Positions 9,821-19,250 of a stretch of 64,000 nucleotides of DNA are shown here, one piece after another. Source of the DNA: Blastococcus sp. TF02-8 (GTDB taxonomy: Bacteria > Actinomycetota > Actinomycetes > Mycobacteriales > Geodermatophilaceae). The stretch is taken from positions 496,001 to 560,000 of the forward strand of contig NZ_QOHK01000002.1 in NCBI RefSeq assembly GCF_003319175.1, in the 5' to 3' direction. Each line of letters begins with the position of its first letter. Position 1 is the first letter of the stretch. The notes beneath the pieces are model-generated. The model ran no database searches. It saw nothing but the letters and a program-made list of their open reading frames with translations, and was not told the origin of the DNA. A program made the position numbers and the translations under genes.

Positions 9821-11716
9821 GTGCCTGCTGAAGGGTTGCTCGCCGCCTCCTGGCTGCTGATCGCGCTGCCGCTCGCCGGCGCAGCGGCGCTGCTGCTGGG
9901 CGGGCGCCGCACCGACCGCTGGGGCCACCTGCTGGGGACGGCGACCGTCGTCGTCGCCTTCCTGCTCGCCGTCGGGTGCACGGTGCAGCTGGCCGGGCTG
10001 GAGGAGCGTGCCGCCGACGTCGAGCTGTTCACGTTCATCTCCGCCGGCGACCTCGACGTGACCGCGGGGCTGCTCTACGACCCGCTGTCGGCGGTCTTCG
10101 TCCTGCTGATCACCGGCGTCGGCTCGCTGATCCACGTCTACTCGATCGGCTACATGGCGCACGACCCCGGGCGGCGGCGGTTCTTCGCCTACCTGAACCT
10201 CTTCGTCGCCGCGATGCTCCTGCTGGTCCTCGGCAACAGCTACGTGGCGCTCTACGTGGGCTGGGAGGGCGTGGGTCTGGCGTCCTACCTGCTCATCGCC
10301 TTCTGGTACACCCGCCCGGCGGCGGCCACCGCCGCGAAGAAGGCGTTCATCATGAACCGGGTCGGCGACGTCGGCCTGGCTCTGGCCGTCTTCGTCATGT
10401 TCGCCCAGCTGGGGACGACGTCCTACGCCGGCGTGCACGCCGGGGTCGCGACGCTGGCCGGCGGCACGGTCACCGCGATGGGCCTGCTGCTCCTGCTCGG
10501 CGCCTGCGGCAAGTCGGGCCAGTTCCCGCTGCAGGCGTGGCTGCCCGACGCCATGGAAGGCCCGACCCCGGTCTCGGCGCTGATCCACGCCGCGACGATG
10601 GTCACCGCGGGCGTCTACCTGATCGCCCGCTCCGCGCCGGTCTACGACGAGACCCCCACCGCTCGTGCCGTCGTCCTGGCCGTCGGGGCGCTCACCCTGC
10701 TGATCGGGGCGATCGCCGGCTGCGCCTACGACGACATCAAGAAGGTGCTGGCCTACTCCACGGTCAGCCAGATCGGCTACATGTTCCTGGCCGTCGGGCT
10801 CGGCCCGGCCGGGTACGTCGCCGGCCTGGCCCACCTGCTCGCGCACGGGTTCTTCAAGGCGGGGCTCTTCCTCGGCGCCGGATCGGTCATGCACGCGATG
10901 GACGACGCGGTGGACATGCGCCGCTTCGGCGGGCTGGCGAAGAAGCTGCCGGTCACCTTCGTGACCTTCGGCCTCGGCTACCTCGCACTGATCGGCTTCC
11001 CGTTCCTGTCCGGCTACTTCACCAAGGACGCGATCATCGAGGCCGCCCTGGACCGGGAGGACGCGTGGGGGTGGGTCCTCGGCGGCGTGGCCGTGCTCGG
11101 TGCCGGGCTGACCGCCTTCTACATGACCCGGCTGATGCTCATGACGTTCTTCGGCCGCCCGCGCTGGGAGGACGGCGTCCACCCGCACGAGTCGCCCACG
11201 GTCATGACCGCCCCGATGATCGTGCTCGCCGTCGGGTCGGTCTCCGCGGGGGCGCTGCTGGTGTCGGTGTTCCCGCTCGCCGACTGGCTGGAGCCGGTGT
11301 TCGGCGAGCCGGAGGAGGCCACGCACGTGGTGGCCCCGGTGGTCGTCGGGCTGGTCGTCACCGTGGTGATGCTGCTCGGCGTGCTGGCCGCCTGGCTGTT
11401 CGTCGGCCGCCGCGAGGTGCCGGTCACCCCGCCCGTCCGGGTCTCGCCGGTGACCCGCGCGGCGCGCAACGCCCTGTACGCCGACGCGATCAACGAGTCG
11501 CTGTTCATGCGCCCGGGGCAGTGGCTCACCCGCGCGCTGGTGTGGTTCGACAACCGCGGGGTCGACGGCGCGGTGAACGGCCTGGCCGCGGGGCTCGGCG
11601 GGTCGTCGTCCCGGCTGGGCCGGGCGCAGACCGGGTTCGTGCGCACCTACGCCCTCGGGATGCTCGGTGGCGCGGTCGTGGTGGCCGGAGCACTGCTGGC
11701 GGTGACGGCCGGATGA
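9821..11716 (+). CDS. nuoL: NADH-quinone oxidoreductase subunit L
   Basis: NuoL (ND5 type, 631 aa) is the distal antiporter-like, proton-pumping subunit of complex I. More than a dozen hydrophobic helices are visible, with family motifs YVGWEGVGLASYLLI, WLPDAMEGPTPVSALIHAATMV and AGVYLIARS. HxxxHxxxKA-type spacing appears as AHLLAHGFFKAGLFL. The C-terminal lateral helix region follows about residue 500. The GTG at 9821 is preceded by a weak ribosome-binding site. A 46-bp spacer separates it from nuoM, in contrast to the overlaps elsewhere in the operon. Confidence 0.97.
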   Translation: MPAEGLLAASWLLIALPLAGAAALLLGGRRTDRWGHLLGTATVVVAFLLAVGCTVQLAGLEERAADVELFTFISAGDLDVTAGLLYDPLSAVFVLLITGVGSLIHVYSIGYMAHDPGRRRFFAYLNLFVAAMLLLVLGNSYVALYVGWEGVGLASYLLIAFWYTRPAAATAAKKAFIMNRVGDVGLALAVFVMFAQLGTTSYAGVHAGVATLAGGTVTAMGLLLLLGACGKSGQFPLQAWLPDAMEGPTPVSALIHAATMVTAGVYLIARSAPVYDETPTARAVVLAVGALTLLIGAIAGCAYDDIKKVLAYSTVSQIGYMFLAVGLGPAGYVAGLAHLLAHGFFKAGLFLGAGSVMHAMDDAVDMRRFGGLAKKLPVTFVTFGLGYLALIGFPFLSGYFTKDAIIEAALDREDAWGWVLGGVAVLGAGLTAFYMTRLMLMTFFGRPRWEDGVHPHESPTVMTAPMIVLAVGSVSAGALLVSVFPLADWLEPVFGEPEEATHVVAPVVVGLVVTVVMLLGVLAAWLFVGRREVPVTPPVRVSPVTRAARNALYADAINESLFMRPGQWLTRALVWFDNRGVDGAVNGLAAGLGGSSSRLGRAQTGFVRTYALGMLGGAVVVAGALLAVTAG

Positions 11717-11762
11717 GCGGTTCCCAGTTCCTCCCGATCCCCGAGACGGTGGTGGCCCTCCC

Positions 11763-13361
11763 GTGAGCGCGTCCTTCTCCCTGGTCGCGATGATCGCGCT
11801 GCCCGCGATCGGCGCCGCCGTGGTCGCGGCGCTCCCGCGCGAGCGGTCGCTGCTGGCCAAGCAGGTGGCGCTCGGCGTGAGCCTCGCCGCCCTGCTGCTG
11901 GCGGTGCTGGCGACGATCGCCTTCGATGCGGGCGGCGAGCGCTTCCAGCTGACCACGTCGGTCTCCTGGATCCCCGACTTCGGTGCCGACTTCGCTCTCG
12001 GGGTCGACGGCATCGCGCTGGTGATGCTGCTGCTGATCGGCGTCCTCGTGCCGCTGGTCGTCGCCGCGTCGTGGCACGAGGCCGACACCGCGCCGCGGCC
12101 ACCCCGGGTCTTCTTCGCCTGGCTGCTGCTGCTCGAGGCGATGATGGTCGGGGTCTTCGCCGCCACCGACGTGCTGCTCTTCTACGTCTTCTTCGAGGCG
12201 ATGCTCGTCCCGATGTACTTCCTCATCGGCAGCTTCGGGGGGCCGCGCCGGCAGTACGCCGCGGTCAAGTTCTTCCTCTACAGCCTGCTCGGCGGTCTGG
12301 TCATGCTGGCCGCCGTCATCGGGCTCTACGTCGTCAGCACCAGCCAGCTGGGCGAGGGCACGTTCGCCTTCGACGCGCTGCGGCAGCTCGACATCGATCC
12401 CGGCGTCCAGAAGCTGCTGTTCCTGGGCTTCTTCGTCGCCTTCGCCATCAAGGCGCCGCTGGTGCCGCTGCACACCTGGCTGCCCGACTCCGGCGCCGAG
12501 GCTCCGATCGGCGGGGCGGTGCTGCTCGTCGGCGTGCTCGACAAGGTCGGCACCTTCGGCTTCCTGCGCTACTGCCTGCCGCTGTTCCCCGACGCATCGC
12601 GCTTCTTCGCCCCGTTCGTCCTGGTGCTCGCCGTGATCGGCGTGCTCTACGCCGCGCTGCTCGCCATGGGGCAGAGCGACATGAAGCGCCTGGTGTCCTA
12701 CACGTCGATCTCGCACTTCGGGTTCATCGCGCTGGGCATCTTCGCGTTCACGACCGAGGCCGGCACCGGCGCTGTGCTGTACATGGTCAACCACGGCATC
12801 GCCACCGGGCTGCTGTTCCTCGTCGTCGGCATGCTCATCGCCCGGGGTGGGTCCCGCGAGATCGGCGACTACGGCGGCGTCGCGAAGCACGCCCCGAAGC
12901 TGGCCGGGGCGTTCCTCGTCGCCGGCCTGGCGTCGCTGGCCCTGCCGGGCACCAACAGCTTCGTGAGCGAGTTCCTGGTGCTCATCGGCTCGTTCCCGGA
13001 GCGCCCGGTCTTCACGATCGTCGCGACCGTCGGCATCATCCTGGCCGCGCTCTACATCCTGCTGATGTACCAGCGCACGATGCACGGACCGGCCCGCGGC
13101 GTGCTGCTGGCGGCCGACGAGCCGCCGGAGCCCACCCCCGTCGCCGGTGGGGGTGGGGCCACCGCGGTCGCTGCCGCTCCGGCGCGCGGCGTGCTGCGGG
13201 TCCGTGACCTCGACCGGCGGGAGCTGGCCGTCGTCGCCCCGCTGATCGCCCTGGTCATCGGGCTGGGCGTGTTCCCGCAGCCGCTGCTGAACCTGATCGA
13301 GCCCGCCGTGAGCGCCACCATGAGCGACGTCGGCGCCGACTCCGGAGGAACGGACCGATGA
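11763..13361 (+). CDS. nuoM: NADH-quinone oxidoreductase subunit M
   Basis: NuoM (ND4 type, 532 aa) is the second antiporter-like subunit. Visible motifs include FFEAMLVPMYFLIG, HTWLPDSGAEAPIGGAVLL and KRLVSYTSISHFGF. Between the last two helices there is a Gly/Ala/Pro-rich loop at about residues 445-480 that many homologues lack. The GTG at 11763 has little Shine-Dalgarno support, so the start is chosen because the first helix begins within ten residues of it. The stop overlaps the nuoN ATG by 4 bp. Confidence 0.96.
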   Translation: MSASFSLVAMIALPAIGAAVVAALPRERSLLAKQVALGVSLAALLLAVLATIAFDAGGERFQLTTSVSWIPDFGADFALGVDGIALVMLLLIGVLVPLVVAASWHEADTAPRPPRVFFAWLLLLEAMMVGVFAATDVLLFYVFFEAMLVPMYFLIGSFGGPRRQYAAVKFFLYSLLGGLVMLAAVIGLYVVSTSQLGEGTFAFDALRQLDIDPGVQKLLFLGFFVAFAIKAPLVPLHTWLPDSGAEAPIGGAVLLVGVLDKVGTFGFLRYCLPLFPDASRFFAPFVLVLAVIGVLYAALLAMGQSDMKRLVSYTSISHFGFIALGIFAFTTEAGTGAVLYMVNHGIATGLLFLVVGMLIARGGSREIGDYGGVAKHAPKLAGAFLVAGLASLALPGTNSFVSEFLVLIGSFPERPVFTIVATVGIILAALYILLMYQRTMHGPARGVLLAADEPPEPTPVAGGGGATAVAAAPARGVLRVRDLDRRELAVVAPLIALVIGLGVFPQPLLNLIEPAVSATMSDVGADSGGTDR

Positions 13362-14905
13362 TCGAGGTGCCCGACCTCTCCCTGGCGGCGCTCGCCCCGC
13401 TGCTGCTCGTGCTGGGCGCGGCCTGCGTGGGGGTCCTCGTGGAGGCGTTCGTCCCACGCGAGGCGCGCCAGCCGGTGCAGGTCGCGCTCGCGCTGGTGGG
13501 CACCGTCGGGGCGCTGGTCGCCACACTGCTGCTCGCCGCCGGCGACCGCGACCACGAGGTGACCGCCGGGGGTGCGCTGGCCGTCGACGGCGCGGCGCTG
13601 TTTCTCCAGGCCACCGTCGCCGGTCTGGGGGCGCTGTCGGTCCTGCTGTTCGCCGAGCGGTCGCTGGACCCGGCGCGCTCGGCGTTCGTGGCCAGCGCGG
13701 CGGTGCCGGCGGGGAGTCCGCGCGACCGCGAGCTGATGACGGACACCCGCGTGCAGACCGAGGTCTACCCGCTGGCCACCTTCGCCGTCGGCGGCATGAT
13801 GCTGTTCGTCGCGGCCAACGACCTGCTGGTCATGTTCGTGGCCCTCGAGGTGCTGAGCCTCCCGCTGTACCTCATCAGCGGCATGGCCCGCCGCCGCCGG
13901 CTGCTGTCCCAGGAGGCGGCGGTCAAGTACTTCCTCCTGGGTGCCTTCGCCTCGGCGTTCTTCCTCTACGGCCTGGCCCTGGTCTACGGCGCCACGGGCA
14001 GCGTCCGGCTGCGCGACATCCGCGAGGCCGGTCTCGAGGGCGGCGGTGACGTGCTGCTCGTGCTGGGCCTGGGGCTGCTCGTCGTCGGGCTGCTCTTCAA
14101 GGCGAGCGTCGCCCCGTTCCACACCTGGACGCCCGACGTCTACCAGGGGGCGCCCACGCCGGTCACCGCGTTCATGGCGGCCTGCACGAAGGTGGCGGCG
14201 TTCGGCGCGATCCTCCGGCTGCTGTACGTCGCCTTCGGCACCGCCGAGTGGACCTGGCGTCCGCTGGTCTACGCCGTCGCGATCGCCTCGATGGTCGTGG
14301 GTGCGGTGCTGGGGCTGACCCAGACCGACCTCAAGCGGATGCTGGCCTACTCGTCGATCGCGCACGCGGGCTTCCTGCTGACCGGCGTCCTGGGGCTGGG
14401 CTCCGGGGGCGAGGGGTCGGGTCTGGCGGCGACGATGTTCTACCTGCTCACCTACGGGCTGACCACGCTCGGCGCCTTCGCCGTCCTCACCCTGGTGCGG
14501 GACGGCGACGGCGAGGCCACCCACCTGTCGCAGTGGGCGGGGCTGGGCGCCCGCTCGCCCCTCACCGCCGCGCTGATGAGCCTGTTCCTGCTGGCGCTGG
14601 CCGGGATCCCGCTCACCGCCGGGTTCACCGGCAAGTTCGCGGTGTTCCGCGCGGCGATCGAGCAGGGGGCGTGGCCACTGGCCCTGGTGGCCCTCCTGGC
14701 CAGTGCCGTGGCCGCGTTCTTCTACCTGCGGGTCATCGTGCTCATGTACTTCTCCGAGCCGGTCCCCGACGGGGCGACCGTGGGGGTTCCGGGTACGCCG
14801 ACCACGATCGTCCTGGCGGTGACGGCGACGGCGACCCTGGCGCTCGGCATCCTGCCCGGGGCGGTGCTCGACCTCGCCGAGCAGGCGGCTATCTTCGTCG
14901 GTTGA
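13358..14905 (+). CDS. nuoN: NADH-quinone oxidoreductase subunit N
   Basis: NuoN (ND2 type, 515 aa) is the third antiporter-like subunit and the usual last gene of nuo operons. FLLGAFASAFFLYG, HTWTPDVYQGAPTPVTAF and KRMLAYSSIAHAGF are all present. A polar loop near residues 105-135 interrupts the early helices, as in other actinobacterial NuoN proteins. The ATG at 13358 overlaps the nuoM stop as ATGA and has a strong GGAGGA site. The polyprenyl synthase gene begins 1 bp after the stop, so transcription probably continues. Confidence 0.97.
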   Translation: MIEVPDLSLAALAPLLLVLGAACVGVLVEAFVPREARQPVQVALALVGTVGALVATLLLAAGDRDHEVTAGGALAVDGAALFLQATVAGLGALSVLLFAERSLDPARSAFVASAAVPAGSPRDRELMTDTRVQTEVYPLATFAVGGMMLFVAANDLLVMFVALEVLSLPLYLISGMARRRRLLSQEAAVKYFLLGAFASAFFLYGLALVYGATGSVRLRDIREAGLEGGGDVLLVLGLGLLVVGLLFKASVAPFHTWTPDVYQGAPTPVTAFMAACTKVAAFGAILRLLYVAFGTAEWTWRPLVYAVAIASMVVGAVLGLTQTDLKRMLAYSSIAHAGFLLTGVLGLGSGGEGSGLAATMFYLLTYGLTTLGAFAVLTLVRDGDGEATHLSQWAGLGARSPLTAALMSLFLLALAGIPLTAGFTGKFAVFRAAIEQGAWPLALVALLASAVAAFFYLRVIVLMYFSEPVPDGATVGVPGTPTTIVLAVTATATLALGILPGAVLDLAEQAAIFVG

Positions 14906-14906
14906 T

Positions 14907-15959
14907 ATGACCGGAGCCCGTGCCGCGACCGACGGCACCCCCACCGAGGTCTGGCACCGGATCTCGACACCGGCGTCGACCATCGGCCCCTGGCTCCCCG
15001 AGGGCGAGCTCGGCGCGGCGCTCGCCGAGGGGCTGGCCCGGGTCGAGGCCCGGCTCGCCGTGGCCGTCGGCAGCGAGCACCCCTTCGTCCGCGAGGCGGC
15101 CGGGCACCTCATGGCGGCCGGTGGCAAGCGCTTCCGGCCGATGCTGGCCCTGCTGGCCGCCCAGCTGGGCGACGCCGGCGCGCCGCAGGTCGTCGAGGGT
15201 GCCGTGGTGTGCGAGCTGACCCACCTGGCCACGCTGTACCACGACGACGTGATGGACGAGGCGGCCGTCCGGCGGGGCGCCCCGAGCGCGAACAGCCGGT
15301 GGAGCAACAGCGTCGCGATCCTCACCGGCGACCTGCTCTTCGCCCGCGCGTCGGACATCCTGGCCGACCTCGGCCCCGACGCCGTCCGGGTGCAGGCCCG
15401 CACCTTCGAGCGGCTGGTCACCGGCCAGATCCAGGAGACCGTCGGCGCGCAGCCCGGCGACGACCCGGTCGCCCACTACCTGCAGGTGCTGGCCGACAAG
15501 ACCGGCTCGCTGGTGGCGACCTCCGCGCGCTTCGGGGCCTCGTTCGCCGGGGTGGAGCCGGCACTCGTCGAGGCGCTGACGGCGTTCGGTGAGGAGGTCG
15601 GCGTGGCCTTCCAGCTGTCGGACGACCTGCTCGACATCGTCACCGACGGCGCCTCCGGCAAGCTGCCCGGCACCGACCTGCGCGAGGGCATCGCGACCCT
15701 TCCCGTGCTGTTCGCGCTGGCAGGCGACGACCCGGACGAGGGGCGGCTGCGCGAGCTGGTCGCCGCACCGGTCACGGACGACGGCGAGCACGCCGAGGCG
15801 TTGGCGCTGCTGCGCTCCTCCCGGTCCCTGGCCCGGGCGAACGACGTGCTGCGCGAGTACGCCGACCGTGCCCGCGCCCGCCTGGACGCGGTCCCCCCCG
15901 GCGACGTGCGCGACGCGCTGTCCGCCCTCTGCGACTACGTGGTGACGCGCACCAGCTGA
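14907..15959 (+). CDS. Polyprenyl diphosphate synthase (probably for menaquinone side chain)
   Basis: This is a trans-prenyltransferase (350 aa) that condenses isopentenyl diphosphate onto an allylic diphosphate. GGKRFRP lies at residues 72-78, the first Asp-rich motif DDVMD at 113-117 and the second, DDLLD, at 239-243; the metal-binding residues are intact. Product length cannot be read safely from the sequence. The ATG is 1 bp after nuoN and lacks a clear Shine-Dalgarno sequence, consistent with translational coupling to the operon. Adjacency to complex I suggests that the product is the isoprenoid tail of the menaquinone that complex I reduces; this is inference from context. It resembles hepta/octaprenyl synthases annotated next to nuoN in many actinomycetes. 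Confidence 0.9.
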   Translation: MTGARAATDGTPTEVWHRISTPASTIGPWLPEGELGAALAEGLARVEARLAVAVGSEHPFVREAAGHLMAAGGKRFRPMLALLAAQLGDAGAPQVVEGAVVCELTHLATLYHDDVMDEAAVRRGAPSANSRWSNSVAILTGDLLFARASDILADLGPDAVRVQARTFERLVTGQIQETVGAQPGDDPVAHYLQVLADKTGSLVATSARFGASFAGVEPALVEALTAFGEEVGVAFQLSDDLLDIVTDGASGKLPGTDLREGIATLPVLFALAGDDPDEGRLRELVAAPVTDDGEHAEALALLRSSRSLARANDVLREYADRARARLDAVPPGDVRDALSALCDYVVTRTS

Positions 15960-15972
15960 CGGAAGGACCGCC

Positions 15973-17085
15973 ATGCCCCGCACCGGTCGTTGGCTCGCGG
16001 TGGGGGGCGTGCTGCTCCTGGCGGGCTGCTCCACGGTCACCGCGGACGTCGACGACGCGCCGCCGCCCCCCTCGCTGCCGGAGCTGACCGTCGAGACCGT
16101 CGTGGGCGGGCTGGACCACCCGTGGGACGTCGTCCAGGCCACCGACGGCACCCTGCTCGTCGACGAGCGCGGCGGCGGGTTCACCGCGGTCCTGCCGGGC
16201 GGTGAGGTGCGCAAGGTCGCTGCCGACCTCCCCGATCTCTTCGCCGACGGCGAGACCGGTCTGATGGGCCTGGCCCTGGACCCCGCGTTCGAGGCGAACC
16301 GGCGGCTCTACAGCTGCCAGGGCAGCACGGCCGGGGAGATCCGCGTGGTCGCCTGGGTGGTCGCCGCCGACTGGTCCGCGCTGACGCGGGCGGCCGATCC
16401 GCTGGTCGGTGGGCTGCCGCTGAACGAGAGCAGCGGCCGGCACGGCGGCTGCCGGCTGGAGTTCGCCCCCGACGGCGCGCTGCTCGTCGGGACCGGCGAC
16501 ACCGCGAACGGGACGCTCCCGCAGGACCCGACGTCGCTCGGCGGCAAGGTGCTGCGGGCCGACCCCGCCACGGGCCAGGTCGCGGTCTGGACGCTCGGCC
16601 ACCGCAACGTCCAGGGCCTCGCCGTGCGACCGGGCTCGGACCAGGTGTTCTCCGTCGAGCACGGCCCGGACCGGGACGACGAGGTCAACCTGCTCCGCGA
16701 GGGCGGCAACTACGGCTGGGACCCCGACGGTGCGGGCCGGTACGACGAGAGCGTGCCGATGACCGACCCGTCGATCGCCGGCGCCGTCGAGGCGGTGTGG
16801 TCCTCGGGTTCGCCGACGCTGGCCACGAGCGGCGCCACGTTCGTCAGCGGCGGGGAGTGGGCCGACTACGACGGCCTGCTGCTCCTCGCGCTGCTCAAGG
16901 CGCAAGGGGTGCTCGCCCTGCGCCTCGACGAGGCGGGTGCGGTGGTGGACCAGTTCCGCGTACCCGAGCTGGACGGGAGCCACGGCCGGATCCGGACCCT
17001 GCAGCAGGGGGTCGACGGCGCGCTGTACGCCGTCACCGACAACGGGGACGACGACGAGCTGCTGAGGATCACGCCCCGAGGCTGA
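15973..17085 (+). CDS. Sorbosone/glucose dehydrogenase-like beta-propeller lipoprotein
   Basis: A 370-aa exported protein of the soluble PQQ-dependent sugar dehydrogenase fold. A lipoprotein signal with lipobox LLAGC puts the modified Cys at residue 19. Family motifs follow: GGLDHPWDV, GLMGLALDPAFEANR, GRHGGCRLEFAPDGALLVGTGD as two adjacent segments, LGHRNVQGLA, and EHGPDRDDEVN before NYGWDP. The ATG at 15973 has GGAAGGA a few bases upstream and lies 13 bp after the prenyl synthase, so it is probably the last gene of the operon. Enzymatic activity and substrate are unknown; many homologues are unproven dehydrogenases. Its last 17 bp overlap the convergent FMN-binding gene. Confidence 0.85.
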   Translation: MPRTGRWLAVGGVLLLAGCSTVTADVDDAPPPPSLPELTVETVVGGLDHPWDVVQATDGTLLVDERGGGFTAVLPGGEVRKVAADLPDLFADGETGLMGLALDPAFEANRRLYSCQGSTAGEIRVVAWVVAADWSALTRAADPLVGGLPLNESSGRHGGCRLEFAPDGALLVGTGDTANGTLPQDPTSLGGKVLRADPATGQVAVWTLGHRNVQGLAVRPGSDQVFSVEHGPDRDDEVNLLREGGNYGWDPDGAGRYDESVPMTDPSIAGAVEAVWSSGSPTLATSGATFVSGGEWADYDGLLLLALLKAQGVLALRLDEAGAVVDQFRVPELDGSHGRIRTLQQGVDGALYAVTDNGDDDELLRITPRG

Positions 17086-17740
17086 CCCGCCGCTCCAGCA
17101 CGTGCTCGGGCACCGGTACCTCCGCGGGCAGCAGCGGGCAGGGCTCGGCACCGCCGGCGACGGTGCGGAGCGGGAGGACGCCGGCCCACACCGGCAGCGC
17201 CAGGTCCCGCTCGTCGTCACCGGGGGGTCCGGTGCGCACCTTGACGCCGGCCTCGGTCAGGTCCAGGGCCAGCACCGTGGTGGCGGCCAGCTCCTTGCGG
17301 TCGGGCAGGCGCGCGGCCGACCACGAGCCGGGGGCCAGCTGCTCGGTCAGTGCCTCCAGCCCGAGCAGGCGCTCCTGCTCGTCGTGCACCACCCGGGCGG
17401 TGCCGTGGACGACGGCGCAGCGGTAGTTGACCGAGTGGTGGAAGGTCGACCGGGCGTAGACGATCCCGTCCAGGTGGGTGACGGTGAAGCAGACCGGGGC
17501 TCCCGCGGCGGCGGCCCGGAGCGAGGCGGCGCCCGTCGAGCCGTGCAGGTACAGGGTGTCCCCGCGCCGGCCGTAGCCGGTGGGGAGCACGACCGGGGCA
17601 CCGTCCAGCACCACGCCGAGGTGGCCGACGAGTCCGGCGTCGAGCACGGCGTACAGGTCCGAGCGGTCGGTCCGGGCGCGCTTCGCCCCCCGGCGCACGG
17701 TGCTGCGGGGAGTGGGGGAGAGCGGTTCGGTGCTGTCCAC
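17069..17740 (-). CDS. Pyridoxamine 5'-phosphate oxidase-family FMN-binding protein
   Basis: A 223-aa split-barrel flavin-binding protein. The stretch DLYAVLDAGLVGHLGVV, a GYGRRGDTLYLHGS segment and the later GIVYARSTFHHSVNYRC segment match uncharacterised PNPOx-like proteins rather than true PdxH. The minus-strand GTG at 17740 is chosen because AGGAGG stands 8 bases upstream; the longer open frame beyond it runs antisense through the regulator gene. It is divergent from a MocR-type regulator with 79 bp between starts, an arrangement often seen for PLP-related regulator/target pairs. A role in B6 metabolism, or in flavin or haem chemistry, is possible but not shown. Confidence 0.8.
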   Translation of the reverse strand: MDSTEPLSPTPRSTVRRGAKRARTDRSDLYAVLDAGLVGHLGVVLDGAPVVLPTGYGRRGDTLYLHGSTGAASLRAAAAGAPVCFTVTHLDGIVYARSTFHHSVNYRCAVVHGTARVVHDEQERLLGLEALTEQLAPGSWSAARLPDRKELAATTVLALDLTEAGVKVRTGPPGDDERDLALPVWAGVLPLRTVAGGAEPCPLLPAEVPVPEHVLERRVSLGA

Positions 17741-17819
17741 GGGAGCAGCCTCCTGCCTGCAGTGGCCCCCCGGAACGGCCAATCGCGTACCTTTTCGGCA
17801 GTCCACTCCGGAGGTGCTC

Positions 17820-19250
17820 GTGGTCGACGTCCCACCGGTCGTGCTCGACCGGGCCTCGCGCACGCCGCTGTCGGCGCAGATCGCCGACGCCCTGCGGTCG
17901 GCCACCGCCGACGGCACGCTGCGCGCGGGGGATCGGCTGCCCTCGACCCGGGAGCTCGCGGCGGCGCTCGGGGTCAGTCGCACGGTCACCTCGGCCGCGT
18001 TCGACCAGCTGCTGGCCGAGGGGTGGGTCGGGGGACGTCGCGGAGCGGGCACCTTCGTGCTGAGCGCGGTGACCCCGGCACCGGGCGGGACCGTTCTGCC
18101 CGGCGCCCGCGATACCGGCGTTCCGCAGCTGGTGGACCTGCGTGCCGGCGCCCCCTGCCTGGAGGTGCTGGACCGGTCGGCGTGGCGGCGCGCCTGGCGA
18201 GCCGCCGGCGACGCCGCACCGGACCGCACGCCCGAACCGGCGGGTGATCCGGCCTTCCGGGCCGCGGTGGCCGAGCACCTGCTCCGTCACCGGGGGCTCG
18301 TGGTCGACGCCGGCCTGGTGCTGGCGTCCACCGGCACCTCGGCCGCGGTCGCGGAGATCGCGCGGGCGCTCCCGCCGGGCTGCCGGGTGGCTGTCGAGAA
18401 CCCCGGCTACCAGCGCGTGGTCGGGGCTCTCCGCGAGGAGGGGGTCGAGGTCGTGCCCGTGCCGGTGGACCGCGACGGGCTGGTCGTCGACGCGGTGCCC
18501 GCCGATGTCTCCGCGGTCTACTGCACCCCAGCCCACCAGTACCCGCTCGGGCGGCGCATGTCGGCGGCGCGGCGCTCGGCACTGGTCGCCCGTGCCCGGG
18601 CGGAGGGTTGGTGGGTACTCGAGGACGACTACGACGGCGAGCTCCGCTACGACGTCGCCCCGCTCCCGCTGCTCGTCGCGCTCGGGCCTGATGTCGTCGT
18701 CCACCTCGGGACGGCGAGCAAGATCCTGAGCCCGACGCTCGGGGTGGGCTGGATGGTGGCGCCGCCCGCCGTCGCCGAGTCCGTGCTGGCCCGGCGCCTG
18801 GGCACCGGGGTCCGCCCACCGCGGGCCGGGCAGCGGGTGATGGCCGCGATGGCGGTCTCCGGTGACCTCGCCCGGCACCTGCGCCGCCTGCGCCGCGAGC
18901 TGGCCGGCCGCCGCGCGGAGGTGTGCGCAGCCGTCGAGGCGGCGGGGCGGGCGGTCGAGGGGGATCCGGCGGGCGCGCACGTGTTCGTCCCACTGGAGGG
19001 GGCGGCGGAGGAGGCGCAGGTGCTCGCGGCCGCGGCACAGGGAGGCGTGACCCTCGACGGGCTGGGGCGCCACCTCGGGGCCGGTCCGGACGAGGCCCGC
19101 GCGGGGCTGGTCCTCGGGTTTGCGGCGCCCGACCGCGAGGAGCTCCGCCGCGCCCTCGCCGTCGTCACGACGGTCCTGCGCCACGACGACCGCGGGCCCG
19201 CCTCCCCGGAGGGAGACGGGCCCGTGACGGGTCCGGCGGCTAGGCCGTGA
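17820..19250 (+). CDS. MocR-type GntR regulator with aminotransferase-like domain
   Basis: A PLP-binding transcription factor of 476 aa. An N-terminal GntR winged helix (residues about 5-75, with RLPSTRELAAALGVSR) is joined to a fold-type I aminotransferase domain. PLP-site features are visible: NPGYQRV, EDDYDGELRYD and the Schiff-base lysine K301 in TASKILSP. The GTG at 17820 has GGAGG five bases upstream; a GTG at 17814 is also in frame but overlaps that site. The gene is divergent from the FMN-binding protein gene, which it may regulate in response to PLP or amines. Its 3' end overlaps the convergent korB by 11 bp. Confidence 0.88.
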   Translation: MVDVPPVVLDRASRTPLSAQIADALRSATADGTLRAGDRLPSTRELAAALGVSRTVTSAAFDQLLAEGWVGGRRGAGTFVLSAVTPAPGGTVLPGARDTGVPQLVDLRAGAPCLEVLDRSAWRRAWRAAGDAAPDRTPEPAGDPAFRAAVAEHLLRHRGLVVDAGLVLASTGTSAAVAEIARALPPGCRVAVENPGYQRVVGALREEGVEVVPVPVDRDGLVVDAVPADVSAVYCTPAHQYPLGRRMSAARRSALVARARAEGWWVLEDDYDGELRYDVAPLPLLVALGPDVVVHLGTASKILSPTLGVGWMVAPPAVAESVLARRLGTGVRPPRAGQRVMAAMAVSGDLARHLRRLRRELAGRRAEVCAAVEAAGRAVEGDPAGAHVFVPLEGAAEEAQVLAAAAQGGVTLDGLGRHLGAGPDEARAGLVLGFAAPDREELRRALAVVTTVLRHDDRGPASPEGDGPVTGPAARP

